Source of the DNA: Pseudomonas azerbaijanoccidentalis
GTDB taxonomy: Bacteria > Pseudomonadota > Gammaproteobacteria > Pseudomonadales > Pseudomonadaceae
Direction: 5' to 3'
DNA: 64,000 bases
Assembly (NCBI RefSeq): GCF_019145495.1
Contig: NZ_JAHSTU010000008.1
Span: 186,001 to 250,000, forward strand
The notes below the pieces were generated by a model. That model had not been told where the DNA came from. It worked only from the letters and a program-made list of their open reading frames with translations, and made no database searches. The position numbers and the translations under genes are program-made. Shown piece after piece: positions 46,121-55,370 of this stretch. The stretch's first letter is position 1; every line of letters begins with the position of its first letter.

Positions 46121-49100
46121 TCAGGCATCTACCATCGCCATCGCCTCCTCGACATCCACTGCCACCAGACGCGAACAGCCGGGTTCGTGCATCGTTACCC
46201 CCATCAGTTGATCGGCCATTTCCATGGCGATCTTGTTGTGGGTGATATAGATGAACTGCACCGTCTGCGACATCTCTTTGACCAGTCGTGCGTAGCGTCC
46301 AACGTTAGCGTCATCCAATGGCGCGTCAACTTCATCGAGCATGCAGAACGGCGCCGGGTTCAACTTGAAGATCGCAAAAACCAGTGCCAATGCGGTCAGG
46401 GCTTTTTCGCCACCAGAGAGCAAATGGATGGTGCTGTTCTTCTTCCCCGGCGGCTGCGCCATGATCGTCACCCCTGTATCGAGTAGATCTTCGCCCGTCA
46501 GTTCCAAATACGCGCGGCCGCCACCGAAAACTTTTGGGAAAAGCGCCTGTAAACCGCCATTGATCTGATCAAAGGTATCTTTGAAACGGTTACGGGTTTC
46601 CTTGTCGATCTTGCGAATTACATTTTCCAGCGTCTCCAGTGCTTCCACCAGATCGGCGTCCTGCGCATCCAGATAACGTTTACGCTCGGATTGTTGCTGG
46701 TATTCGTCGATGGCCGCCAGGTTGATCGCACCGAGGCGCGCAATTCGCGCGGCAATGCGTTCGAGTTCTTCTTCGGCGGCTTTCTCGCTGGCTTCGGCCG
46801 TCAGCGTGGCGAGCACGCCGTGCAGGTCGTAGCCGTCTTCGAGCAGTTGATCCTGCAAGGCCTTGCGGCGCACGGTCAACGCTTGCCACTCCATGCGTTG
46901 CTGTTCGAGCTGGCCGCGGATCAGCTGCGATTGCTGCTCAGCCTGGTTACGGCGCTTTTCGGCATCACGCAGTTCGCGGTCGGCGTCTTCCAGGGCGATC
47001 TGCGCGGTCTTGAGTTCTTCGTCGACGGTCATGCGCTTGTCGAGCAGCTCTTCGAGTTTCAGGCGCAGCTCTTCCAGCGGTGCCTCGCCCTCTTCCAGAT
47101 TGAGGCTCAGTTGCTCGCGCTTTTCGGTCAGGCGCTCAGACTGCATTTCCAGTCGCTCCAGCGCCTGGCGCGTGGAGTCGTGTTGAGCCTTGAGCGAACC
47201 CAAACGCACCGCCAGTTGATGGGCGTGGTCCTTGTGCTGCCGCGCTTCCTGACGCACCCGGTCAAGGCGCTCGCGCAAGCTGTCGCGCTGGGCCAGCAGC
47301 AGCTCGCGCTGCTCGGTGTCCAGCGCCATGCTGTCGAGCGCTTCCTGCAGTTGCAGACGCGCTTCGCCAATGTTTTCGTGTTCCAGCGCGCGCTGTTCGT
47401 CCAGCTCGACAAGTTCTTCGTCGAGGCGAGTACGGCGCAGGGTCAACTGTTCCGCCTTGGCTTTACCGGCCGACAACTGGGCCTTCAATTCGCCTTGCTG
47501 ACGGGCTTCGTCTTGCAGCAGTCGGCGCAAATGTTCGCGGCCGTTTTCCTGCTGGCGCTGTTGCGCACGCAGATTTTGCAACTGACTTTCGAGGTTTTCA
47601 ACGGCGGCTTCACGCTCTTCACGTTCAAGGCCCAGCGCCTGGATTTCCTGGCCACGAGCCAGCACACCGCTCTCGGCTTCACTGGCCCGGCGCACCCGCA
47701 GGAAATGCCGGCCGACCCAGAAACCGTCTCGGCTGATCAGGCTTTGGCCAGCGGCCAGGTGCCCGCGTAAAGCCAGGGCCTGCTCAAGATTTTCAACCGG
47801 CTTGACCTGCCCCAACCAGGGCGACAGATCGATCTGCGCCTCGACCTTGTCGAGCAGACTGCCGGGCACGCGCACGCCATCGCCCGCAGGGCTGAGCAAC
47901 CGCAAATCGCCTTGGGCAAACTCGGCCAGATCATAATCATTGAAGTCATCCACCAGCACCGCTTGCAGGTCGGCGCCCAGCACGGTTTCCACCGCCAGCT
48001 CCCAACCCGCCTCAACCTTCAGGCCTTCGGCCAGGCGCGGACGATCCGCCAGATGCTGTTCGCGCAGCCATTCGGCGGTACCGGTGCCAGGATCGAGCGC
48101 GGCTTGCTGCAAAGCTTCCAGCGACGCCAGCCGCCCATTGAGGCGCTGCAAATCGCCTTGGGCCTGTTGCTGCGCCGTCAGCGTTTGCTGCAATTGCTGG
48201 CGCAGTTGCTCAAGCTTTTCGACTTGCGCCTCTTCGCTGGTCTGCAAATCTTCAAGGGTCGCTTCGGATTCAGCCAGTTGCTCGCTGAGTTCCATGATCG
48301 CCGCGTCTTCCGGGTCCGCCGAGAGCAAGGCGCGTTCTTCACCGAGACGTTTTTGACGATCAGCCAAACGCTCCATGCTGGTTTCCAGCTGCTGGATGCG
48401 CGATTGCTGCACTTCCGCCTGACGACGCGGCTCGGCAGCGGTGAGGTTGAAGGCGTCCCACTGTTCCTGCCAGCCGTGCATAGTGGTTTCGGATTCTTCC
48501 AGTGCGGCGGCGGCTTCTTCAGCGGCAGCGCTGGTGACTTCCTGCTCGGGCGTGAGCATGTCCAGCTCTTCGCCGAGGGTCAGCAACAGCGTGCGGTCGT
48601 GGCCCAGGTGCGATTCGGTTTCCAGGCGCGCACGCTCGGCCTCTTTCAAATCGTCTTGCAATTGGCGCAAGCGCTGCTGACCGTGCTGAATGCTCTGCTC
48701 GACCCGGGCGATGTCACCACCGACCGAATAGAAGCGCCCTTGCACCAGATTGAAGCGTTCGGACAGGTCGTGGTGCCCGTCACGCAAGCGTTCGATGCTG
48801 GCATCGGCATTGCGCTGCTCGGCCACCAACGCTTCGAAACTGATTTCCTGGGTGCCGATGATCGCTTCGCGCTGGCCGACCTGATCGTTCAGGTCCTGCC
48901 AGCGTAGGGCCGACAGTTGCGCCTTGAGCTGGCGCTCCTCGCCCTTGTATTCCTGATACTTCTTCGCAGCCTCGGCCTGACGGTGCAAACGCTCGAGTTG
49001 ACGCGTCAGTTCTTCGCGCAAGTCGGTCAGGCGTTCGAGGTTTTCGTGGGTGCGGCGGATGCGGTTTTCGGTCTCGCGCCGACGCTCCTTGTACTTGGAG

Positions 49101-49609
49101 ATGCCCGCCGCTTCTTCGATGAAATTACGCAGGTCTTCGGGCTTGGACTCGATCAGCTTGGAAATCATCCCCTGCTCGATGATCGAGTAGCTGCGCGGGC
49201 CGAGGCCGGTGCCGAGGAAGATGTCGGTGATGTCGCGACGACGGCATTTGGTGCCGTTGAGGTAATAAGTGGTCTGGCTGTCACGGGTCACTTTGCGGCG
49301 AATGGAAATTTCCGCATAGGCGGCGAATTCCCCCAGCAAGGTGCCGTCGGAGTTATCGAACACCAGTTCGATGCTCGCCTGGCTCACCGGTTTGCGGCTG
49401 GTCGAACCGTTGAAGATGACGTCGGTCATCGACTCGCCGCGCAGGTTCTTGGCCGAACTTTCGCCCATCACCCAGCGCACGGCGTCGATGATGTTCGACT
49501 TGCCGCAACCATTGGGTCCGACCACCGCCGCCATGTTACTGGGGAAGTTCACCGTGGTCGGATCGACGAAGGACTTGAACCCCGCCAGCTTGATGCACTT
49601 GAGCCGCAA
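46121..49609 (-). CDS. smc: Chromosome segregation protein SMC
   Basis: ATPase that, with ScpA and ScpB, organises and segregates the chromosome. 1162 residues: Walker A GPNGCGKS (31-38), long coiled coil (about 170-500), hinge around 515-660, returning coiled coil (about 665-990), and a C-terminal head with the LLSGGEKALTALALVFA signature and Walker B FCMLDEVDAPLDD. The ATG at 49609 is 2 nt from the stop of the upstream GntR gene, so the two are probably co-transcribed. Presence of SMC rather than MukB is usual in Pseudomonas. Confidence 0.97.
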   Translation of the reverse strand: MRLKCIKLAGFKSFVDPTTVNFPSNMAAVVGPNGCGKSNIIDAVRWVMGESSAKNLRGESMTDVIFNGSTSRKPVSQASIELVFDNSDGTLLGEFAAYAEISIRRKVTRDSQTTYYLNGTKCRRRDITDIFLGTGLGPRSYSIIEQGMISKLIESKPEDLRNFIEEAAGISKYKERRRETENRIRRTHENLERLTDLREELTRQLERLHRQAEAAKKYQEYKGEERQLKAQLSALRWQDLNDQVGQREAIIGTQEISFEALVAEQRNADASIERLRDGHHDLSERFNLVQGRFYSVGGDIARVEQSIQHGQQRLRQLQDDLKEAERARLETESHLGHDRTLLLTLGEELDMLTPEQEVTSAAAEEAAAALEESETTMHGWQEQWDAFNLTAAEPRRQAEVQQSRIQQLETSMERLADRQKRLGEERALLSADPEDAAIMELSEQLAESEATLEDLQTSEEAQVEKLEQLRQQLQQTLTAQQQAQGDLQRLNGRLASLEALQQAALDPGTGTAEWLREQHLADRPRLAEGLKVEAGWELAVETVLGADLQAVLVDDFNDYDLAEFAQGDLRLLSPAGDGVRVPGSLLDKVEAQIDLSPWLGQVKPVENLEQALALRGHLAAGQSLISRDGFWVGRHFLRVRRASEAESGVLARGQEIQALGLEREEREAAVENLESQLQNLRAQQRQQENGREHLRRLLQDEARQQGELKAQLSAGKAKAEQLTLRRTRLDEELVELDEQRALEHENIGEARLQLQEALDSMALDTEQRELLLAQRDSLRERLDRVRQEARQHKDHAHQLAVRLGSLKAQHDSTRQALERLEMQSERLTEKREQLSLNLEEGEAPLEELRLKLEELLDKRMTVDEELKTAQIALEDADRELRDAEKRRNQAEQQSQLIRGQLEQQRMEWQALTVRRKALQDQLLEDGYDLHGVLATLTAEASEKAAEEELERIAARIARLGAINLAAIDEYQQQSERKRYLDAQDADLVEALETLENVIRKIDKETRNRFKDTFDQINGGLQALFPKVFGGGRAYLELTGEDLLDTGVTIMAQPPGKKNSTIHLLSGGEKALTALALVFAIFKLNPAPFCMLDEVDAPLDDANVGRYARLVKEMSQTVQFIYITHNKIAMEMADQLMGVTMHEPGCSRLVAVDVEEAMAMVDA

Positions 49610-49611
49610 GA

Positions 49612-50271
49612 TCAGGCGTCCGTCAGGGCGGAAATCACCAGATCGCAGCTGCGCTGGCCATAGGCGGTCAGCACTTCGCGAATCTGTGCAAAGTCACGGG
49701 CAATCACGGCGGCGAGCAGGCGTTCGAACAGTTCCAGATACTCGCTCATCGAGGCCTTGCGCTGGTCCAGGGCAAGGAAATAGGCACGACTCATGGCTGG
49801 CTGCAGGTTTTCGACGGTTTCCTGCAAGTACGGATTGTTGGCGAACCCATACGTGGCGCGCATCACATTGAAACTGTCGTCGACGAAAGTATGGATGTCC
49901 TGGCGCCCGTAGCTGGCGGTCAGGCGCTGCTGAATCTGCACGAAAGGCGCCAGGTCGGCCTGGACTTTCCAGCCATTGGCCACGGCGTTGGCGAGCAGGA
50001 TGTACATCTCGCTCATCAACGTGCACAGGCTCTGCACCTTGTGCGGGGTGAGTTCCGTCACGTGTGCGCCACGTCGCGGCAGGATCGCAATCAGATGGCG
50101 ACGCTCAAGGATCAGCAAAGCCTCACGGACCGAGCCGCGGCTGACATTCAGGGCCAGCGTGACCTTCTGTTCCTGGATGCGCTCCCCGGGCTTCATTTCG
50201 CCGCGAATGATGCGTTCGGCGAGGTGGTGAGCGATTTGCTCGGCGAGGCTGTCCGGCGCCTTGAACGTCAT
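49612..50271 (-). CDS. GntR family regulator (FadR-type), divergent from xdhA
   Basis: 219-residue transcription factor with N-terminal winged helix (SLAEQIAHHLAERIIRGEMKPGERIQEQKV; the recognition helix includes SRGSVREALLILERR) and a C-terminal helical effector domain (FCD/FadR type, Asp/His metal residues likely). Divergent from xdhA, with two palindromes in the intergenic region that are good operator candidates, so control of xanthine dehydrogenase by a purine or metabolite is a reasonable inference. The ligand is unknown. The ATG at 50271 follows AAGGACAACC. Nearly overlaps smc. Confidence 0.9.
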   Translation of the reverse strand: MTFKAPDSLAEQIAHHLAERIIRGEMKPGERIQEQKVTLALNVSRGSVREALLILERRHLIAILPRRGAHVTELTPHKVQSLCTLMSEMYILLANAVANGWKVQADLAPFVQIQQRLTASYGRQDIHTFVDDSFNVMRATYGFANNPYLQETVENLQPAMSRAYFLALDQRKASMSEYLELFERLLAAVIARDFAQIREVLTAYGQRSCDLVISALTDA

Positions 50272-50440
50272 GGTTGTCCTTCAAACTGATCGATCTGCAC
50301 AAGCGGCGCAGTGTAGCGCAATTGATACGTCATGGCGCACAGCCCTGGCGGGGGTTTTGGCACGATTCAAGCAAAAAGCAGGCTAGCCCGCGAGGGTCAA
50401 TAATGAAGAAACACGCTGTTAGTCGACAAAATGCGCTTTC

Positions 50441-50478
50441 CTGACCTTTAAGTCAGAAAATCATTGACCGAAAAGTCA
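50441..50478. promoter_or_regulatory. Paired palindromes in the GntR/xdhA intergenic region
   Basis: CTGACCTTTAAGTCAG (50441-50456) and TGACCGAAAAGTCA (50465-50478) are imperfect copies with the same GAC-N6-GTC arms. Their centres are about 23 bp apart, two helical turns, which fits cooperative binding by a dimeric regulator. They lie 58-95 nt before the xdhA start. Confidence 0.5.
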
Positions 50479-50535
50479 GACCTGCTAAATTCGGTCACAT
50501 CGGTTAACAACAATAATGAGTCTGCGAGGCCTTCC

Positions 50536-51990
50536 GTGATCCAGTTTTTACTAAACCAGGAACTCCGTAGCGAGCACGCCCTGGACCCGAACCTGACCGT
50601 GCTCAATTATCTGCGCGACCATGTGGGCAAACCCGGCACCAAAGAAGGCTGCGCCAGCGGTGACTGCGGTGCGTGCACCGTGGTGGTCGGCGAGTTGCAG
50701 ACGGATGATTCGGGCCGCGAACACATTCGTTATCGCAGCCTCAACTCGTGCCTGACGTTTGTTTCGTCGCTGCACGGCAAACAGCTCATCAGCGTTGAAG
50801 ACCTCAAGCACAAAGGCGAACTGCACAGCGTGCAGAAAGCCATGGTCGAGTGCCACGGCTCGCAGTGCGGCTTCTGCACGCCGGGCTTCGTCATGTCGCT
50901 GTTCGCCCTGCAAAAGAACAGTGACGAACCCGACTCCCATAAAGCCCACGAAGCGCTGGCCGGCAACCTCTGCCGTTGCACCGGCTATCGGCCGATTCTG
51001 GAAGCGGCCCAGCAATCCTGCTGCGGCAAGCAACCGGATCAGTTCGACGCCCGCGAGGCCGACACCATCGCGCGCCTCAAAGCCATCGCGCCCACCGATA
51101 TCGGCGAACTCAACAGTGGCGACAAGCGCTGCCTGGTGCCGCTGACCGTGGCCGATCTGGCTGATCTCTACGATGCCTATCCACAGGCCCGCCTGTTGGC
51201 TGGCGGTACCGATCTGGCGCTGGAAGTCACTCAATTCCACCGCACTCTGCCGGTGATGATCTACGTCGGCAACGTCGCCGAAATGAAACGCATCGAGCGC
51301 TTCGACGATCGCCTGGAAATCGGCGCCGCCACAGCCCTCTCCGACTGCTACGAAGCGCTGAACGCCGAATACCCGGACTTCGGTGAACTGCTGCAGCGCT
51401 TCGCGTCATTGCAGATCCGCAACCAGGGCACGCTGGGCGGCAACATCGGCAACGCCTCGCCGATTGGTGACTCGCCACCGCTGCTGATCGCCCTCGGCGC
51501 GCAAATCGTCCTGTGCAAGGGCGAAACCCGGCGCACCCTGGCGCTGGAAGACTACTTCATCGATTACCGTGTAACCGCGCGTCAGGAAAGCGAGTTCATC
51601 GAGAAGATCATTGTGCCCCGCGCCAGCGTCGAACAACTGTTCCGCGCTTACAAGGTTTCCAAGCGCCTGGACGATGACATCTCCGCCGTTTGCGCCGCGT
51701 TCAACATTCGCCTGGAAAACGGTGTGATCGCCGATGCCCGCGTGGCCTTCGGTGGCATGGCCGCCATTCCAAAACGTGCCAACAGCTGCGAAACCGCGCT
51801 GATCGGTTCGCCGTTCAACAACGCCACGATTGAACGTGCCTGCGCCGCCCTGGCTGAAGATTTCACGCCGCTCTCGGACTTCCGCGCCAGCAAGGAATAT
51901 CGCCTGCTCAGCGCGCAGAACCTGCTGCGCAAATACTTCATCGAACTGCAAACACCGCACATCGAGACTCGGGTGACCGCTTATGTCTAA
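50536..51990 (+). CDS. xdhA: Xanthine dehydrogenase small subunit
   Basis: Iron-sulfur/FAD subunit of the molybdenum hydroxylase that oxidises hypoxanthine and xanthine to urate with NAD. 484 residues. [2Fe-2S] cluster one: Cys39, Cys44, Cys47 and Cys72. The second cluster uses CGFC and CRC (about 108-149). The FAD domain carries LLAGGTDLALEVTQ and GNIGNASPIGDSPP. GTG at 50536 is chosen because it gives the standard XdhA N-terminus (IQFLLNQELR) after a GAGG site; a TTG at 50464 would add 24 residues and overlap the palindrome. Overlaps xdhB by 8 nt. Confidence 0.93.
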   Translation: MIQFLLNQELRSEHALDPNLTVLNYLRDHVGKPGTKEGCASGDCGACTVVVGELQTDDSGREHIRYRSLNSCLTFVSSLHGKQLISVEDLKHKGELHSVQKAMVECHGSQCGFCTPGFVMSLFALQKNSDEPDSHKAHEALAGNLCRCTGYRPILEAAQQSCCGKQPDQFDAREADTIARLKAIAPTDIGELNSGDKRCLVPLTVADLADLYDAYPQARLLAGGTDLALEVTQFHRTLPVMIYVGNVAEMKRIERFDDRLEIGAATALSDCYEALNAEYPDFGELLQRFASLQIRNQGTLGGNIGNASPIGDSPPLLIALGAQIVLCKGETRRTLALEDYFIDYRVTARQESEFIEKIIVPRASVEQLFRAYKVSKRLDDDISAVCAAFNIRLENGVIADARVAFGGMAAIPKRANSCETALIGSPFNNATIERACAALAEDFTPLSDFRASKEYRLLSAQNLLRKYFIELQTPHIETRVTAYV

Positions 51991-54382
51991 TCATCACGCC
52001 GTAGAGAAGACCCAGGCCGAACTGGCTGAACTGTTCGCCAAGGACCTGACCACCGGTGTCGGCCGCAGCGTCAAGCACGACAGCGCCGCCAAGCATGTGT
52101 CCGGTGAAGCACAGTACATCGACGACCGCCTGGAGTTTCCGAACCAGTTGCACGTCTATGCGCGCCTGTCGGATCGCGCCCACGCAAAAATCATCAGCAT
52201 CGACACCAAGCCCTGCTACGCCTTCGAAGGCGTGCGCATCGCCATCACCCACGAAGACGTGCCGGGCCTGAAAGACATCGGTCCGTTGCTGCCAGGCGAT
52301 CCGCTGCTGGCGATCGACACCGTGGAATTCGTCGGCCAACCGGTGATCGCCGTCGCCGCGAAAGATCTCGAAACCGCCCGCAAGGCAGCCATGGCCGCGA
52401 TCATCGAATACGAAGATCTCGAACCGGTACTGGACGTGGTCGAAGCCCTGCGCAAACGCCACTTCGTACTCGACAGCCACACCCATCAGCGCGGCGATTC
52501 GGCCACGGCGCTGGCCACTGCCGAACACCGTATCCAAGGCACGCTGCACATCGGCGGCCAGGAACACTTCTACCTGGAAACCCAGATCTCTTCGGTGATG
52601 CCAACTGAAGACGGCGGCATGATCGTTTACTGCTCCACGCAGAACCCCACCGAGGTGCAGAAACTGGTGGCCGAAGTGCTGGACGTGTCGATGAACAAGA
52701 TCGTCGTTGATATGCGCCGCATGGGTGGTGGTTTCGGCGGCAAGGAAACCCAGGCCGCCAGTCCGGCGTGCCTGTGCGCGGTGATCGCGCATCTGACCGG
52801 CCAACCGACCAAGATGCGCCTGCCGCGCGTCGAAGACATGTTGATGACCGGCAAGCGTCACCCGTTCTACGTCGAGTACGACGTGGGCTTCGACAGCACC
52901 GGGCGCCTGCACGGCATCAACCTGGAACTGGCCGGCAACTGTGGTTGCTCGCCTGACCTGTCGGCATCCATCGTCGACCGGGCGATGTTCCACTCGGACA
53001 ACTCGTATTACCTGGGCGATGCGACCATCAACGGTCACCGCTGCAAAACCAACACGGCGTCGAACACCGCTTACCGTGGTTTCGGCGGCCCTCAAGGCAT
53101 GGTCGCCATCGAAGAAGTGATGGACGCCATCGCTCGCCATCTGGCCCTTGATCCGCTGTCCGTACGCAAGGCCAACTACTACGGCAAGACCGAGCGCAAC
53201 GTCACGCATTACTACCAGACCGTCGAGCACAACATGCTCGAAGAGATGACCGCCGAACTGGAAGAAAGCAGCCAGTACGCGGAACGTCGCGAAGCGATCC
53301 GTCGCTACAACGCCAACAGCCCGATCCTGAAAAAAGGCCTGGCCCTGACCCCGGTGAAATTCGGTATTTCCTTCACCGCCAGCTTCCTCAACCAGGCCGG
53401 CGCGCTGGTGCACGTCTACACCGACGGCAGCATCCACCTGAACCACGGCGGCACCGAAATGGGCCAGGGCCTGAACACCAAAGTCGCGCAGGTCGTGGCC
53501 GAAGTGTTCCAGGTGGAAATGGACCGTGTGCAGATCACCGCGACCAACACTGACAAGGTGCCGAACACCTCGCCGACCGCCGCGTCCAGCGGTGCCGACT
53601 TGAACGGCAAGGCCGCACAGAACGCGGCAGAAATCATCAAGAAACGCCTGATCGAATTCGCTGCGCGTCAGTACAAAGTCACCGAAGAAGACGTGGAATT
53701 CCACAACGGCCACGTACGGGTTCGCGATCACATCCTGACCTTTGAAGCGTTGATCCAGCAGGCGTATTTCAATCAGGTGTCGCTGTCGAGCACTGGGTTC
53801 TACAAGACCCCGAAAATCTACTACGACCGCAGCCAGGCCCGCGGCCGTCCGTTCTACTATTTCGCCTTTGGCGCGGCCTGCTGCGAAGTGCTGGTCGACA
53901 CCCTGACCGGCGAATACAAAATGCTGCGTACCGACATCCTCCACGATGTCGGCGCCTCGCTGAACCCGGCCATCGACATCGGTCAGGTCGAGGGCGGTTT
54001 CATCCAGGGCATGGGTTGGCTGACCATGGAAGAACTGGTGTGGAACAACAAGGGCAAGCTGATGACCAACGGCCCGGCCAGCTACAAGATTCCGGCCGTG
54101 GCGGACATGCCGCTGGACCTGCGGGTGAAGCTGGTGGAAAACCGCAAGAACCCGGAAGACACAGTGTTCCATTCCAAGGCTGTTGGTGAGCCGCCGTTCA
54201 TGCTCGGCATCGCGGCGTGGTGTGCGATCAAGGATGCCGTGGCGAGCCTGGGCGATTACAAACATCAACCGAAAATCGACGCACCGGCGACCCCGGAGCG
54301 GGTGTTGTGGGGTTGTGAGCAGATGCGCCAGTTGAAGGTGGCGAAGGCTGTGGAAACCGAAGCTGAGTTGGCTTCCCTCTAG
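51983..54382 (+). CDS. xdhB: Xanthine dehydrogenase molybdopterin-binding subunit
   Basis: 799-residue catalytic subunit carrying the molybdenum cofactor. Visible features are GGQEHFYLETQ (about 190), the MRRMGGGFGGKETQ loop (about 245-258), TAYRGFGGPQG (about 357-367), HGGTEMGQGLNTKV (about 490), and the late active-site GEPPFMLG with the catalytic glutamate region near 733. The start MSNHHAVEKTQ at 51983 overlaps xdhA, giving coupled translation. It is followed by a REP hairpin before xdhC. Confidence 0.96.
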   Translation: MSNHHAVEKTQAELAELFAKDLTTGVGRSVKHDSAAKHVSGEAQYIDDRLEFPNQLHVYARLSDRAHAKIISIDTKPCYAFEGVRIAITHEDVPGLKDIGPLLPGDPLLAIDTVEFVGQPVIAVAAKDLETARKAAMAAIIEYEDLEPVLDVVEALRKRHFVLDSHTHQRGDSATALATAEHRIQGTLHIGGQEHFYLETQISSVMPTEDGGMIVYCSTQNPTEVQKLVAEVLDVSMNKIVVDMRRMGGGFGGKETQAASPACLCAVIAHLTGQPTKMRLPRVEDMLMTGKRHPFYVEYDVGFDSTGRLHGINLELAGNCGCSPDLSASIVDRAMFHSDNSYYLGDATINGHRCKTNTASNTAYRGFGGPQGMVAIEEVMDAIARHLALDPLSVRKANYYGKTERNVTHYYQTVEHNMLEEMTAELEESSQYAERREAIRRYNANSPILKKGLALTPVKFGISFTASFLNQAGALVHVYTDGSIHLNHGGTEMGQGLNTKVAQVVAEVFQVEMDRVQITATNTDKVPNTSPTAASSGADLNGKAAQNAAEIIKKRLIEFAARQYKVTEEDVEFHNGHVRVRDHILTFEALIQQAYFNQVSLSSTGFYKTPKIYYDRSQARGRPFYYFAFGAACCEVLVDTLTGEYKMLRTDILHDVGASLNPAIDIGQVEGGFIQGMGWLTMEELVWNNKGKLMTNGPASYKIPAVADMPLDLRVKLVENRKNPEDTVFHSKAVGEPPFMLGIAAWCAIKDAVASLGDYKHQPKIDAPATPERVLWGCEQMRQLKVAKAVETEAELASL

Positions 54383-54398
54383 ACCGAGGCGCGGCCAA

Positions 54399-54462
54399 TC
54401 GCTAGCAGGCTAGCTCCCACAGGCGGAATGCATTCCAAATGTGGGAGCTAGCCTGCTAGCGA
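54399..54462. repeat. REP doublet of the GTGGGAGC subfamily inside the xdh operon
   Basis: A perfect 23-bp inverted repeat TCGCTAGCAGGCTAGC... with its complement, separated by GCGGAATGCATTCCAAA. It lies between xdhB and xdhC, 17 nt after the xdhB stop. Confidence 0.9.
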
Positions 54463-54499
54463 TGGGGCCGGAACAGACAACAGAGATGTTGAGGTGTGT

Positions 54500-55345
54500 A
54501 TGTACAACTGGATCGACGCCCTCGCCGACCTGCAAAACCAGGGCGAGCCCTGTGTGTTGGTGACCATCATCGAAGAGCTCGGCTCGACACCGCGCAATGC
54601 CGGTTCGAAGATGGTCATCAGCGCCCGCCAGGCATTCGACACCATCGGTGGCGGACACCTGGAATACAAGGCCATGCAGATCGCCCGCGAGATGCTCGCC
54701 AGCGGCAAGCAAGACACCCATCTGGAGCGCTTCAGCCTCGGTGCCAGCCTCGGCCAGTGCTGCGGTGGTGCCACCGTTTTGCTGTTCGAACCCATGGGCC
54801 AGGTGCAGGCGCAAATCGCCGTGTTCGGTGCCGGTCACGTCGGGCGCGCGTTGGTGCCGTTGTTGGCGAGCCTGCCGTGCCGGGTCCGCTGGATTGACTC
54901 GCGCGAAGAGGAATTCCCCGAGCAGATCCCCCATGGCGTGCGCAAGATTGTTTCCGAAGAACCAGTGGATGACGTCGACGACCTACCCGCCGGCAGCTAC
55001 TGCATCGTCATGACCCACAACCACCAGCTCGACCTCGAACTCACTGCGGCGATCCTCAAACGCAACGACTTCGCCTACTTCGGCCTGATCGGCTCGAAGA
55101 CCAAACGGGTGAAGTTCGAACATCGCCTGCGCGACCGTGGTTTCGACAGCGGCGTCGTGCAACGCATGCGCTGCCCGATGGGCATCGGCGAAGTCAAAGG
55201 CAAGTTGCCTGTGGAAATCGCCGTCTCCATCGCCGGCGAGATCATCGCCACCTATAACGCCAATTTCGGCCAGCAAACTACCAGCGCTGGATCATCGATT
55301 GCCAAACTGCTGCCTGCTTCCCGCCGCAGCCAAGCCTCTAATTGA
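54500..55345 (+). CDS. xdhC: Xanthine dehydrogenase accessory protein XdhC
   Basis: Chaperone that binds the molybdenum cofactor, promotes its sulfuration and inserts it into XdhB. 281 residues: N-terminal XdhC/CoxI domain (EELGSTPRNAGSKMV, IGGGHLEYKA, LGQCCGGA) and C-terminal Rossmann XdhC domain (VFGAGHVGRALVP, IGSKTKRVKF). The ATG at 54500 is 5 nt from GAGG. Not part of the mature enzyme. Confidence 0.95.
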   Translation: MYNWIDALADLQNQGEPCVLVTIIEELGSTPRNAGSKMVISARQAFDTIGGGHLEYKAMQIAREMLASGKQDTHLERFSLGASLGQCCGGATVLLFEPMGQVQAQIAVFGAGHVGRALVPLLASLPCRVRWIDSREEEFPEQIPHGVRKIVSEEPVDDVDDLPAGSYCIVMTHNHQLDLELTAAILKRNDFAYFGLIGSKTKRVKFEHRLRDRGFDSGVVQRMRCPMGIGEVKGKLPVEIAVSIAGEIIATYNANFGQQTTSAGSSIAKLLPASRRSQASN

Positions 55346-55370
55346 TAAGCCTTAGAAACCGAGAACCCCC

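Noticed and set aside
51938..54268. Long minus-strand frame opposite xdhB
   Set aside because: Mirror of the xdhB coding sequence with no ribosome site and no recognisable motif.
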